Below are positions 24,501-33,339 of a DNA stretch of 64,000 nucleotides, piece by piece; the first letter of the stretch is position 1, and every line of letters begins with the position of its first letter. A program made the position numbers and the translations under genes. The DNA lies in contig JAJZBZ010000001.1 in NCBI GenBank assembly GCA_021846275.1, positions 186,001 to 250,000 of the forward strand, in the 5' to 3' direction. The DNA comes from Acidobacteriota bacterium (lineage in GTDB: Bacteria > Acidobacteriota > Terriglobia > Terriglobales > Acidobacteriaceae). The notes under the pieces are model-generated. The model had not been told where the DNA came from, ran no database searches, and was given only the letters and a program-made list of their open reading frames with translations.

Positions 24501-25318
24501 AGCCTCGCGAACCACACCACGGAAGCGGTCGCGAACGCTGGCTGGTCTCCTATGCGGATTTCATCACGCTGCTGTTTGCGTTTTTCGTTGTGCTCTACGC
24601 ATCGTCGAAGGCTGACCAGCAGAAGCAGGCGCAGGTGTCGCAGGCGATTGATTCGGCGTTTCACGCGCTGGGAATTTTTCCTGAGGCGGGACGCACGCCG
24701 AACCATCTGAAAGATATTTCCGCATTCAGCAAGGACCAGCCGATCTCGCCGATGACGATTGTGATGGGTGAGGACGTGCTGGCACCGGCGCAGGTGAAGG
24801 AGAATCTGGAGACGGTCGAGCAGCACATGCAGCGGCTGCTGGCGGACCAGATTGCCGAGCACACCGTGTCCGTGAAAATGGGCAAGGATGGGCTGGTGAT
24901 CAGTTTGCGCGAGGCCGGTTTTTTTCACTCCGGATCGGCGACGCCGGATGCGCAGACGCTGCCCATTTTGCGGCAGATCGCCGAGTCATTGGGCAAGACG
25001 CCCTATGATCTGCGCATCGAAGGGCACACCGACAATGTGCCGATTCATACTGCCGAGTTCGACTCGAACTGGGAGCTGTCGTCGGCGCGGGCGACGCGTC
25101 TGGCGCGGGTTTTCCTGAGCACGAACGCGATTGCGCCGACGCGCATCTCGACGGCGGGGTACGCGCAGTACCATCCCGTGGCCGACAACGATACGGCCGA
25201 AGGCAGGGCGCAGAATCGCCGCGTGGACCTGGTGATTGTGCCGCAGACGAAGGTGAATCTGGCGATGCCGGATGGCGACGCGACACACGCTGGCTGGCGA
25301 CGCATCACGGACGAATGA
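24497..25318 (+). CDS. motB: Flagellar motor stator protein MotB
   Basis: The 273-residue protein has a single transmembrane helix starting SYADFITLLFAFFVVLYASS, in which Asp21 is the expected proton or ion-carrying residue. An OmpA-like peptidoglycan-binding domain fills the C-terminal half (LRIEGHTDNVPI, then NWELSSARATRLARVF and NRRVDLVI). It is translationally coupled to motA. The ion specificity (H+ or Na+) cannot be told from the sequence alone. Confidence 0.95.
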   Translation: MKPREPHHGSGRERWLVSYADFITLLFAFFVVLYASSKADQQKQAQVSQAIDSAFHALGIFPEAGRTPNHLKDISAFSKDQPISPMTIVMGEDVLAPAQVKENLETVEQHMQRLLADQIAEHTVSVKMGKDGLVISLREAGFFHSGSATPDAQTLPILRQIAESLGKTPYDLRIEGHTDNVPIHTAEFDSNWELSSARATRLARVFLSTNAIAPTRISTAGYAQYHPVADNDTAEGRAQNRRVDLVIVPQTKVNLAMPDGDATHAGWRRITDE

Positions 25319-25334
25319 GCTTGCGCACCGGGCG

Positions 25335-25346
25335 TACAATCGAGGT
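25335..25346 (+). promoter_or_regulatory. Leaderless-type -10 element of the SprT-like gene
   Basis: TACAAT 25335-25340, 6 nt (CGAGGT), then GTG 25347. Confidence 0.6.
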
Positions 25347-26192
25347 GTGACCACGGCACAGCGGATGCAGGCCTTTTCGGAGTTTCTGTTTGGCAGCGCA
25401 GATCTGCGCGATGAGCAGGAGAACGTCGCAGCAGCCGCAGCAGAAAATGCACGGAAGCAGGCAAAGAAACGAAGTGCGGCGGCAAGGCATGAGCATTCTC
25501 ACCTCGCACACAAGGATGTGACACGCATCTTTGCCGAGGAGTATCGCGTGCTCAGACCGCGCGCGCCGATGCCGGAGATTGAGGTGCGGTTTCGCCGCTT
25601 CGTCTCGCTGAATACGACGATCCGGCTGCGCGAGGGACGGCTGCAGGTGAGCTTGTCTGACCTGCTGGAAGGCGCACAGGAGAGCGTGTTGCGCGCGATT
25701 GCGCATATTCTGCTGGCGAAGCTCTATCGCAAGCCGATCGACAAGACGCACAATCTGCGCTACAAGCGATTCCAGTACAGCGAGGCCGTGGCGCGGCAGA
25801 CGGAGCAGATTCGCTCGACGCGCGGAGCCAAGCGCTGGCTGGGTCCGGAAGGTCGCTATTACAACCTGAACGAGGTCTTCGACGCGCTGAATGAGCGTTT
25901 CTTTCACAATCTGCTGGGTCGGCCAAATCTGACGTGGAGCGAGCACTACGCCAAACGCCAGCTTGGGCACTATGATGCGGCGCACAACACGATTGTGATC
26001 AGCCGGGTGTTTGACCGTCCATCCAGCCCGCGCTACGCCATCGAGTATCTGCTCTACCACGAGATGCTGCACCTGAAGCATCCGGTGAAGGTGCATGGAA
26101 CGAGGCGATGCGTGCATGGCGCGGCCTTTCGGGCGGACGAAAAGGTCTTTCCGCAACTGGCCGAGGCGACGGCGTTTCTGAAGCGGCTGTGA
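25347..26192 (+). CDS. SprT-like/WLM-type putative zinc metalloprotein
   Basis: The 281-residue protein carries YHEMLHLKHP, an HExxH zinc motif, near residue 238, with a downstream His/Phe region (HGAAFRADEKVF) that can give the third ligand as in SprT-like peptidases. Upstream is IEVRFRRFVSLNTTIRLR and a Leu-rich helix. The N-terminal 60 residues are Ala/Gln/Lys-rich and probably helical. GTG 25347 is chosen because a TACAAT box lies 6 nt upstream and the DNA before it is the end of motB. Function is unknown; related families act on DNA-protein adducts or other proteins. Confidence 0.75.
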   Translation: MTTAQRMQAFSEFLFGSADLRDEQENVAAAAAENARKQAKKRSAAARHEHSHLAHKDVTRIFAEEYRVLRPRAPMPEIEVRFRRFVSLNTTIRLREGRLQVSLSDLLEGAQESVLRAIAHILLAKLYRKPIDKTHNLRYKRFQYSEAVARQTEQIRSTRGAKRWLGPEGRYYNLNEVFDALNERFFHNLLGRPNLTWSEHYAKRQLGHYDAAHNTIVISRVFDRPSSPRYAIEYLLYHEMLHLKHPVKVHGTRRCVHGAAFRADEKVFPQLAEATAFLKRL

Positions 26193-26256
26193 GCGCGCGT
26201 TTGCGCGAGCTGAACACGGCGCGGCGGAGAGCCGAGCGGGTGCGGCGCGACCAGAG

Positions 26257-27507
26257 CTAGTTTTCGTCGAGCGGGATGGGAACCTGTTCGACGATCTCCA
26301 GGCCAAAGCCGTGGAGCGCGGGCACGCGCATCGGTGTATTCGAGAGCAGGCGGATGCGGTGAATGCCGAGGTCGGTGAGGATTTGGCCGCCGAGGCCGAC
26401 GGCGCGCACGATGCGGCGATGACGATCCTCCTGCGCCTCGCGCGCGCGCTGGTCAGGGTGCAGCAGCATGCGGCGATCACTGCCTGCTGCGTCCCACTCG
26501 AATCCGCGGCTGGTGTTGTGGAGATAAAGGATGGCACCGCAGCCCTCCTGAGCGATGCGGCGCATGGAGGCGTCCAGAATTGCGCGGCAGTTGCAGTTGG
26601 CAGCAAAAACGTCGCCTGCCGTGCAGTGGGTGTGGACGCGGACGAGCACGGGCTGGGCGCTGCCGGCGCAGGCTTCGTCGAGGTTGCCGTGGACGAGCGC
26701 AAGATGGCTCTCGCCGCCGTTGATCTCACTCTCGTAGGCGATGAGCCGGAAGCTGCCGAAGCGATTGGTGAGCGTGCTTTCGCCCACGCGGCGGATGTAG
26801 CGCTCGTGGCGCAGGCGATAGCGGATCAGCTCGGCGACGGTGAGCATTTTCAGCCCGTACTGCTGGCAGAAGCGAATCAGGTCCGGCACGCGGGCCATGG
26901 TGCCGTCGTCGTTCATGATCTCGCAGATGACGCCGGCTGGTTCGAGGCCGGCCATGCGGGCGAGATCGACGGATGCCTCGGTTTGTCCGGCGCGGACGAG
27001 CACGCCGCCGCGACGCGCGCGCAACGGGAAGACGTGACCCGGTCGGGCAAGATCGGCGGCTGTGGTTTCCGGCGCGATGGCGGTGCGGATGGTGTGGGCG
27101 CGGTCGTGCGCGGAGATGCCGGTGGTGACGCCTTCGCGGGCCTCGATGGATTCTGTGAAGGCGGTGCCGAAGCGCGAGGAGTTCCGCTGGGTCATGGGCG
27201 GGAGGTGGAGATGGTCAGCGCGATCCTCGGTGAGCGTGAGGCAGATGAGTCCGCGACCGAAGCGGGCCATGAAGTTGATGGCCTCCGGCGTGACGAACTG
27301 CGCGGCCAGCGTGAGGTCGCCCTCGTTTTCGCGGTCCTCGTCATCGACCACGATGAGCATGCGCCCGGCGCGAATCTCTTCGATGGCGGCGGGAACATCG
27401 AGGAACGGCGACGGAATCGGATCGGCTACTTCGACGGCTACTGCTTCAGCCGCAACAGCGTCGGCAAGGACGGGATCTGGGGTCATTCGCACGGCTCCAA
27501 CACCCAT
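26257..27507 (-). CDS. ribB: 3,4-dihydroxy-2-butanone-4-phosphate synthase with degenerate GTP cyclohydrolase II half
   Basis: A 416-residue RibBA-shaped protein. The RibB half is intact: [11 protein letters not shown] (about 55-65), [32 protein letters not shown] and [11 protein letters not shown]. It makes the four-carbon riboflavin precursor. The RibA-like half keeps a Cys-rich stretch ([16 protein letters not shown]), but the Cys spacing is one shorter than usual. The catalytic RQEGRGIGL stretch is replaced by HNTSRGFEW, and the nucleotide-binding part is mostly missing; [17 protein letters not shown] and LEIVEQVP remain. It thus resembles the RibBX type, in which only RibB is active. A separate ribA must supply the first step. 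Confidence 0.88.
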   Translation of the reverse strand: MGVGAVRMTPDPVLADAVAAEAVAVEVADPIPSPFLDVPAAIEEIRAGRMLIVVDDEDRENEGDLTLAAQFVTPEAINFMARFGRGLICLTLTEDRADHLHLPPMTQRNSSRFGTAFTESIEAREGVTTGISAHDRAHTIRTAIAPETTAADLARPGHVFPLRARRGGVLVRAGQTEASVDLARMAGLEPAGVICEIMNDDGTMARVPDLIRFCQQYGLKMLTVAELIRYRLRHERYIRRVGESTLTNRFGSFRLIAYESEINGGESHLALVHGNLDEACAGSAQPVLVRVHTHCTAGDVFAANCNCRAILDASMRRIAQEGCGAILYLHNTSRGFEWDAAGSDRRMLLHPDQRAREAQEDRHRRIVRAVGLGGQILTDLGIHRIRLLSNTPMRVPALHGFGLEIVEQVPIPLDEN

Positions 27508-27530
27508 TGTCTCCCAGGCGAGGACAAAGA

Positions 27531-27563
27531 GAAAGCGCCGGGCGGGATTCGCGCGGCGCTTTC
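27531..27563 (-). terminator. Terminator between the 75-residue gene and ribB
   Basis: Arms 27531-27540 and 27554-27563 (10 bp, GC-rich with AAA/TTT ends) surround a 13-nt loop. A TCTCTTTG tract follows on the reverse strand. It lies downstream of the small gene at 27592 and 24 bp before the ribB start. Confidence 0.7.
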
Positions 27564-27591
27564 GATGAGTTGCGTTCGGTATACAGGGAAA

Positions 27592-27819
27592 CTAGAGGGT
27601 GGATTCGATCTCGAATCCCCAGGCCTCCAGCAGCGCCTCGGGAATGTACTTGGAGTTGCGATTGCGACGCGCCCACTCGCGCAGGCGGGTGGAGCGAATG
27701 TACTGATCCGGGGTGAGCTTGAACTCTTTCACGATCTGCTCAAAGGAGGTGACAGTTGGAACCACAGGGCCAATCGGTTCGGGTTTGCCCCAGTTGGGAT
27801 TACCGCGACGTTTTGCCAT
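27592..27819 (-). CDS. Small conserved-looking protein of unknown function
   Basis: A 75-residue soluble protein, MAKRRGNPNWGKPEP at the start, then VTSFEQIVKEFKLTPDQYIRS and LREWARRNRNSKYIPEALLEAWGF. The basic N-terminus and two predicted helices suggest a nucleic-acid-binding or adaptor role, but I do not recognise a family. GAGG lies 11 nt before the ATG. It is bounded by its own terminator, which supports a real independent gene. Confidence 0.7.
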   Translation of the reverse strand: MAKRRGNPNWGKPEPIGPVVPTVTSFEQIVKEFKLTPDQYIRSTRLREWARRNRNSKYIPEALLEAWGFEIESTL

Positions 27820-28021
27820 GAATCAGATGTCCTCTTTCCAAGGTGTATTCGTACTCATGCGGGCGTGACTTGAAGGCGATGCCGGACAGAGGGTGAGCCT
27901 GGGGAAGGCCGAGATTTCTACAACCCCTCATACAAACCACGACTCAAGAGTACCAATTTTCATAGAAAAAAGCAAGCCCCGGCGGGACGAGGAAATCCTA
28001 TCGAGATACGATTCATGTGTT

Positions 28022-29398
28022 TTATTTTCTTTTGTTTATGGTTTTTTGATCCGAGGACGACAGAGGAATTTCAGGAGCCAATAGATCGGCCATCGTCTCG
28101 CGGCGGCGGATGAGACGCGCTTCCCTGCCCCGCACGAGCACCTCCGCCGGGCGCGGGCGGGAGTTGTAATTGGAGCTTTGCGCCAGGCCGTAGGCTCCGG
28201 CGTCGAGGATGGCGACCAGATCGCCGGGCTGGACTGGCGGCAGGCGGCGGTTGCGGGCGAAGAAATCTCCGGATTCGCAGACAGGGCCGACGACATCGAC
28301 GACGAGCGCTCGACCGGCTCGCGGCTGGACGGGCAGAATCTCATGCCATGCGTCGTAAAGCGCGGGGCGGATCAGGTCGTTCATGCCGGCGTCTGTGATG
28401 ACGAAGGTTCGGCGGCCGTTTTTCTTGACGAAGAGCACACGCGCCACGAGCACCCCGGCCTGGGCGACGAGAAAGCGACCCGGCTCCAGCACCAGGCGCG
28501 CGGGCAGGTCGTCGAGCGCCTGCGTGATTGCCTTGAGGTAGCTTTGCGCGGTTGCGGCGGGATCGAACGCGGAGGCGTGCTCGTAGTCGATGCCGAGGCC
28601 ACCGCCGGCGTCGACACAGCGAAGATCGATGCCGTCGGTGCGCAGTGAGCGGACGAGTCGAACGACGCGGCGCATGGCCGCGCCGAAGGGGTCGGCGGAG
28701 CGAATCTGCGAGCCGATGTGGACGCTGACGCCGTGAGGCGCGAGCCAGCGATGATGGCGCGCGGAGCGGTAGATGCGGCGCGCCTGCGCGATGGGGATGC
28801 CGAATTTGTGCTCGCTCATGCCGGTGGAGATGTAGGGATGCGTCTCGGCGAAGACATCGGGATTGACGCGCAGGGAAAATCGGGCCTTGCGGCGCAGTCT
28901 GGAGGCGCGCGCAGCGAGCAGTGCGAGTTCCGCTTCGCTTTCCACGTGGAACGCGAGTATTCCGGCTTCGAGTCCCAGATCGATCTCGTCGGCGGTCTTG
29001 CCCGTCCCGGAAAAGACCACGCGATCCAGCGCCTCCGGCGCTGCGGCTCGCACGCGCTCCAGTTCGCCGCCGGAGACGATGTCAAAGCCCGCGCCTTCGG
29101 CGGCGAGCAGTTGCAGAATGGCAAGCGCGGAGTTGGCCTTTACGGCGTAGCAGATCAGGTGGTCGCGATCCACGAGCGCGCGCTGAAAGAGACGGAAGCG
29201 GTCGAGAATCTGGTCGCCGCTGTAGACGTAAAGCGGCGTGGCAAACTCGGTGGCAAGCGCGGTGAGCGAACGCGTTCCGCACTGAAGCGCTGTCCGGCCG
29301 GAGGGGGTGGTTCGGTAATGAAACGGTCGAGCGGGGGATTCGCCGGATGCAAGCCGTTGCGTCACGTGAGTGCCTGTTCCCTCGAAGTGAAATCGCAT
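28022..29398 (-). CDS. lysA: Diaminopimelate decarboxylase
   Basis: LysA makes lysine from meso-diaminopimelate with PLP. The 458-residue protein has TPLYVYSGDQI then YAVKANSALAIL near residue 89 (the PLP Lys), GAGFDIVSGGELERV, HIGSQIRSADPF, DAGGGLGIDYEH, LEPGRFLVAQAGVL and VDVVGPVCESGDFFARNR, the order of alanine-racemase-fold decarboxylases. ATG 29396-29398 is the first plausible start; about 35 residues precede the conserved part. No ribosome-binding site is evident. A TATCGT box lies 11 nt upstream. Confidence 0.95.
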   Translation of the reverse strand: MRFHFEGTGTHVTQRLASGESPARPFHYRTTPSGRTALQCGTRSLTALATEFATPLYVYSGDQILDRFRLFQRALVDRDHLICYAVKANSALAILQLLAAEGAGFDIVSGGELERVRAAAPEALDRVVFSGTGKTADEIDLGLEAGILAFHVESEAELALLAARASRLRRKARFSLRVNPDVFAETHPYISTGMSEHKFGIPIAQARRIYRSARHHRWLAPHGVSVHIGSQIRSADPFGAAMRRVVRLVRSLRTDGIDLRCVDAGGGLGIDYEHASAFDPAATAQSYLKAITQALDDLPARLVLEPGRFLVAQAGVLVARVLFVKKNGRRTFVITDAGMNDLIRPALYDAWHEILPVQPRAGRALVVDVVGPVCESGDFFARNRRLPPVQPGDLVAILDAGAYGLAQSSNYNSRPRPAEVLVRGREARLIRRRETMADLLAPEIPLSSSDQKTINKRK

Positions 29399-29481
29399 TG
29401 CTTCTACTGACGATAGCAGAGAGCGAATCGGCGCGCGGAGACGCAGCGGGCGCGCGCAGGGCCGCGGACGGAAGCTGGCGG

Positions 29482-29784
29482 CTACAGAACTGGCGGCGCG
29501 GGGATTTCTTCGGGAATTCCGATCCAGCAGGCGATGTAGCAAATCTCCGTGAGCGGGAAGAGGAAGATGCCGCAGAGCACGGTGAGGATGCGCAGCAGGC
29601 CAATGTCCCATCCCCAGGCGCGGCTCATCGCGGCGCAGACGCCGCCGATGCGGCGATCGTAGAGCGGGCGGAAAAGCTGGCGCGTGGCCGTCGCGGCAAC
29701 ACGCACGACTGTGACTCCGCAGCCTGGGCAAAAACGAGCGTCTGGCGTAATCGCGCTTCCGCATGCGCTGCAAAAATTATTCAT
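29482..29784 (-). CDS. Zinc-ribbon/PspC-domain membrane protein
   Basis: A 100-residue protein. Residues 1-26 form a zinc ribbon with two CxxC pairs (FCSACG and FCPGCG). After a short linker comes a PspC domain, LYDRRIGGVCAAMSRAWGWDIGLLRIL, with two hydrophobic helices. PspC relatives sense or respond to envelope stress. The ATG at 29782-29784 has GGAAGG 6 nt upstream. It is 83 bp before lysA on the same strand and could share its promoter. Confidence 0.85.
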   Translation of the reverse strand: MNNFCSACGSAITPDARFCPGCGVTVVRVAATATRQLFRPLYDRRIGGVCAAMSRAWGWDIGLLRILTVLCGIFLFPLTEICYIACWIGIPEEIPAPPVL

Positions 29785-29904
29785 GGCTGACCTTCCTTTC
29801 AAGTCGGCACTGGCGACAGCAGAGGATACGCCTGGAGGGCGCGGGAAGTTCCGGAAAAAGCGAAGCTGCAAAAAACAGGCTCGAATGCCGCACTGCGCAT
29901 CGTC

Positions 29905-31152
29905 TCACTCATGATAGGGCGAGCGCAGCAGGCGGCGCGCAATCTGGCCCTGAGTCGTGTCGGCACCCATCGCCACGGCGGCCTGATAGTCGCGGATGGC
30001 CTCGGCGCGCTGGCCGGCGAGATCGCGCGCCTTGCCGGCAGCGACGAGGGAGCGGCGCTTGAGTTCGGCACCCGTGACCGGAAGCCAGGCACCGTGTTCG
30101 TAGGCTTCGGCAGCCTCCACGTAATGGCGCTGGCCCTTGAGCGCTTCGCCCAGGCCGAAGTAGGCAAGCTCCACATGTGCCAGCGGGAAATAGCCGGGAT
30201 GGTCGGCCTCGGACAGCAGCTTCTGATAGGCGAAGACTGCGGTCATTCCCTGCCCCGCATCCTTGCGCAGGTTCGCCTCTTCGAGCGCGAAAAGAAAATC
30301 ATGAGGATAGCGTGATTCCAGAGACTGGACGACCGTGATCGCCTGCGCGTATTTCGCTTCGCGACGCAGGAAGAGCGCAATCACGGTGGCCGCTTCGACG
30401 TGCGTCATCGGCCCGCGCGCGGCGTCGTCCTGCAGCAGTTGCATGCCGCGCGATTTGGAGCCGGTGATGCCGGCGAAGCCGAAGATGAGCTTGAAGGCAA
30501 ACGGCAGCGCGCCGATCACGTACTGATAGGTGCCGACGACCAGCTCTGCGTCCACATAGTCAGGATCGATCTGGAGGACGCGGGCTTCGTCGGAGTGAGC
30601 CTGGAGCGCGAGATGAAATGCGGTGCCAAACGACCGCTCCACCATCGCGACGTAGCTGGAGCGCAGGCTGCGCGCCCAGCCGCGCGCATAGAGCGCATCG
30701 ACATCGTTCGGGTTGCGCTGGAGCTGCGCGTCGGATTCGTGCTCGACTTCGCTTTCGAGCGTGAAGATGCGGTCGCGAATGGCGAGGTTTTCCGGCATTG
30801 GGTGCTTGCCAGTCAGAAATCCATCTGTGGCGTAGAAGGTCGTGTCCAGCAGATCCTGCCGATAGAGTTCCTGAAAGACAACCGCTTCGAGCAGGAGCGC
30901 CGTCGCCTCTGGATTGCCCGGATGCGCAGCCTGCACACGCTCCAGCGCAGCAATGCAGATGGGGTAATCGAGGTTGTAGAAATGCTGGAATGCGGCCTGC
31001 ACGTCCGGGTCATGATGGAGCGGATTGGTGTGAATTGGCGCTGGATTTGCCCATGCGACGGAAGCGGCGGCAAGCAAAGCAAAGATGGTGCAAAGCGGAA
31101 AAACGCGCGGAAAATCTGCGGATGGTCGGGGGCGTGGGTCTGAAGTCTGCAT
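29905..31152 (-). CDS. Exported TPR-type protein of unknown function
   Basis: A 415-residue protein. The start ATG 31150-31152 has GGAAG 5 nt upstream; two ATGs just before it would only lengthen the N-terminus. A signal peptide follows (FPLCTIFALLAAASVAWANP). The body is helical with TPR-like units, for example FYNLDYPICIAALERVQAAHPGNPEA, NPNDVDALYARGWARS, and near the end HYVEAAEAYEHGAWLPV and RAEAIRDYQAAVAMG. No enzymatic motif is visible. A hydrophobic GALPFAFKLIFGFAGITG stretch is odd for a pure TPR protein and may contact the membrane. Probably periplasmic. Confidence 0.75.
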   Translation of the reverse strand: MQTSDPRPRPSADFPRVFPLCTIFALLAAASVAWANPAPIHTNPLHHDPDVQAAFQHFYNLDYPICIAALERVQAAHPGNPEATALLLEAVVFQELYRQDLLDTTFYATDGFLTGKHPMPENLAIRDRIFTLESEVEHESDAQLQRNPNDVDALYARGWARSLRSSYVAMVERSFGTAFHLALQAHSDEARVLQIDPDYVDAELVVGTYQYVIGALPFAFKLIFGFAGITGSKSRGMQLLQDDAARGPMTHVEAATVIALFLRREAKYAQAITVVQSLESRYPHDFLFALEEANLRKDAGQGMTAVFAYQKLLSEADHPGYFPLAHVELAYFGLGEALKGQRHYVEAAEAYEHGAWLPVTGAELKRRSLVAAGKARDLAGQRAEAIRDYQAAVAMGADTTQGQIARRLLRSPYHE

Positions 31153-31230
31153 CGCTGCTTCCATCATATTTCGTCGCGTTCGACTGGTATCATCGCTGTT
31201 GCACACGGGATTCGCGAGGTTGAGACGGCT

Positions 31231-31659
31231 ATGAAGCGACTTGAAATTCTGGTGCTGGGACTGAAGCTGGCGCAAAGCAACGGCTTTGATTTTCAACACT
31301 GGTTTCAAACGCATATTCAGACCGAGTGGCCGGGTACGGCGGAGGCCATCCGCATGCTGACGCAGCAGGGTCGTTTCTATGGGCTGCTGTTTTCGCACGA
31401 ATTTGCACAGGCGATCTGGAAGCCGGGCGAGCAGATGCAGTTCCTGGTGCCCGCCACCACGTATCAGCAGCGAAATCGCAACGGCGAGTTCATCACGGTA
31501 ACGCGCAAGCCCTTCACGCGGCGCACGACCAAGAGCGACGCCTGGGAGTATCACCTGCAGAAGATGGTGGTCTGCCAGGATCCACTGAGCTATCTGAGAC
31601 GATTCCTGCCAACGCGAGAAGACGTTGCTCCGCGCAGCAGAACGAAGCTGAGGCGATGA
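31231..31659 (+). CDS. Hypothetical protein
   Basis: A 142-residue protein, MKRLEILVLGLKLAQSN then FDFQHWFQTHIQTEWPG, with no signal peptide, membrane helix or recognisable domain. The Lys/Arg/Thr-rich stretch VTRKPFTRRTTKSDAWEY suggests nucleic-acid contact but proves nothing. Codon composition is like the neighbours. It stands alone between the divergent TPR gene and a long AT-rich gap. Confidence 0.55.
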   Translation: MKRLEILVLGLKLAQSNGFDFQHWFQTHIQTEWPGTAEAIRMLTQQGRFYGLLFSHEFAQAIWKPGEQMQFLVPATTYQQRNRNGEFITVTRKPFTRRTTKSDAWEYHLQKMVVCQDPLSYLRRFLPTREDVAPRSRTKLRR

Positions 31660-32044
31660 AGCAGGCTTTTTTCACTGGTTTGCCACGGATGCGATATTCA
31701 TTCGCTGCATTTTCAGAAGATTTTTTGAGAACTCTCGCTCTTCCGCACACAAAATTGAGGTGACGGATTGAGCCTGTTTCCGCGCAAATCCATCCGATTG
31801 ACTTCGGGAGTTTGTTTTCATTCATTTGGATAACTTTCTGAGAATTATGAAATCGATAACTCATTACTTTTGGAAAGATATTGGTTACGATAAACTTCGC
31901 GTCATGTCTCATTTTCAAACACTGAATCCTGATGCCGGGAAAAATATTGGACGCTGATTTTACAAAGATTTAGGTCGAAAAGCATGGAAATACAATGGGC
32001 GATGACTTGAATGTTTTCTCCCGATATGTTCCCATTGTTAATGA
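31660..32044. other. 385-bp AT-rich intergenic region
   Basis: Clearly AT-richer than the rest of the window, with several poly-T and A-rich runs. A TACAAT box at 31991-31996 could start the rlpA transcript with a leader of about 40 nt. I see no gene, tRNA-like fold or insertion-sequence end, although it could hold an unrecognised small RNA. Confidence 0.5.
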
Positions 32045-32551
32045 ATGTTAAGAATTTCCGCCAATCGGTCCGTGCGCAACCTGGGTTGGACCACTTCCGT
32101 ATTTGTGCTGCTGGTGGCCGTGGCTGGCTCCTCTGGCACAGCCGCGCCCGGTACGCATCGACAGAAAAAGAAAAAAGCTGAGCCGTCTCACGTCTGGACA
32201 CAGGTGGGTCGGGCTTCCTGGTACGGTATGCGGTTCCAGGGGCAGCCCACGGCCAGCGGCGAGCCGTTTGACCGAACGCTGTTGACCTGCGCTCATCCCA
32301 CGCTGCCAATCGGCTCGGTGGTGAAGGTGACGAATCTGGCCAACCATCGCTCGATCATGGTGCGCGTGAATGATCGTGGCCCGATTGTGCCGGGACGCAT
32401 TGTCGATCTCTCCTATGCGGCGGCTCACGCGCTCGGTTTTCGACGCAGCGGACTCGCCCGCGTCAGGCTGGAGCGCGTTCAGGGAGCGGAACTGGCGCTG
32501 GTGAACTGGCCAGGCGTGAGTGCCGATACGCAGACGGCAGGCGGCCGCTGA
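32045..32551 (+). CDS. rlpA: RlpA-family septal-ring lytic-transglycosylase-like protein
   Basis: The 168-residue protein has an N-terminal hydrophobic signal (TTSVFVLLVAVAGSSG) and a double-psi beta-barrel RlpA domain: GRASWYGMRFQGQPTASGE near 55, TLPIGSVVKVTN near 95, and VRVNDRGPIVPGRIVDLSYAAA near 115. RlpA acts on peptidoglycan strands lacking stem peptides; no SPOR domain is present. A Lys-rich tract (HRQKKKKAE) follows the signal. The pyrF start comes 17 bp after its stop. Confidence 0.9.
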   Translation: MLRISANRSVRNLGWTTSVFVLLVAVAGSSGTAAPGTHRQKKKKAEPSHVWTQVGRASWYGMRFQGQPTASGEPFDRTLLTCAHPTLPIGSVVKVTNLANHRSIMVRVNDRGPIVPGRIVDLSYAAAHALGFRRSGLARVRLERVQGAELALVNWPGVSADTQTAGGR

Positions 32552-32555
32552 CGGC

Positions 32556-32567
32556 TACACTGGGAGT
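32556..32567 (+). promoter_or_regulatory. Leaderless-type -10 element of pyrF
   Basis: TACACT 32556-32561, 6 nt (GGGAGT), ATG 32568. The GGGAG is too close to act as a normal ribosome-binding site. Confidence 0.6.
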
Positions 32568-33317
32568 ATGAACACCTCCCGCTCGCAGGACTCCGCACTC
32601 ATCTCACATCTGCCCGCGCGGGAGCGGCTCATTGTCGCTCTCGACCTGCCGGATGCAGCGCGCGTGCGCGCCTTTCTGCCGCGACTGGAGGGCAAGTGTC
32701 GATGGGTGAAGATTGGCCTGGAGCTTTTCATCGCCGCCGGACCAGCAATTGTGGAAGAACTGGTCGGGAGCGGATACTCTGTTTTCCTCGACCTCAAGCT
32801 GCATGATATTCCCAACACTGTGGCCGGTGCGGTGCGATCCGCTTCCACGCTCGGCGCTTCCCTGCTCACGGTTCACGCGTCTGGCGGGCCGCAGATGCTG
32901 AGCGCCGCGCTGGAAGCAGCCGCTGCGCAGCCACACGCGCCGAAGCTGCTGGCCGTGACCGTGCTGACAAGCATGAATGCCGCGCAATTAACGGAAATTG
33001 GCGTGAGCCGCGAGCCGGGCGCGCAGGTGGAGGCGCTGGCGCGCATGGCACTTGCTGCTGGAATGCGCGGCTTCGTCTGTTCGCCGGAGGAAACTGCGCG
33101 GCTGCGCGAGATTTGTGGGGCGGAGACAACACTAGTGATTCCGGGCATACGTCCGGCTGGAGCTGCACGAGGCGACCAGCAGCGCGTGGCAACGCCTGCT
33201 GACGCTCTGCGCGCCGGAGCAAGCTCCCTCGTCGTTGGCAGGCCGATTGTGCAGGCGGAGAACCCGGCTGAAGCTGCCGCGAAAATCATGGCTGAGATGG
33301 ACGCGGCACTCGCGTAA
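32568..33317 (+). CDS. pyrF: Orotidine 5'-phosphate decarboxylase
   Basis: PyrF makes UMP from OMP. The 249-residue product has LIVALDLPDA at the first barrel strand, VKIGLELF, the catalytic FLDLKLHDIPNTV (Asp-x-Lys-x-x-Asp, about 75-87), TVHASGG, and the phosphate-binding VIPGIRP and SSLVVGRPI. The ATG is fixed by the upstream TACACT box and by homologous length. It converges on priA with 22 bp between the stops. Confidence 0.95.
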   Translation: MNTSRSQDSALISHLPARERLIVALDLPDAARVRAFLPRLEGKCRWVKIGLELFIAAGPAIVEELVGSGYSVFLDLKLHDIPNTVAGAVRSASTLGASLLTVHASGGPQMLSAALEAAAAQPHAPKLLAVTVLTSMNAAQLTEIGVSREPGAQVEALARMALAAGMRGFVCSPEETARLREICGAETTLVIPGIRPAGAARGDQQRVATPADALRAGASSLVVGRPIVQAENPAEAAAKIMAEMDAALA

Positions 33318-33339
33318 TGCTTCGCGAAGGCCGCTGGCG

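Noticed and set aside
27508-27591. FMN riboswitch before ribB
   Set aside because: The gap is only 84 bp and mostly consists of a terminator hairpin; no FMN-aptamer-like conserved stretches are present.
27893-28084. A 63-codon forward ORF before the lysA end
   Set aside because: It overlaps the lysA 3' end, has no domain and no ribosome-binding site.
31514-31918. Reverse ORF in the AT-rich gap
   Set aside because: It overlaps the hypothetical gene at 31231-31659 antisense and shows no family likeness.
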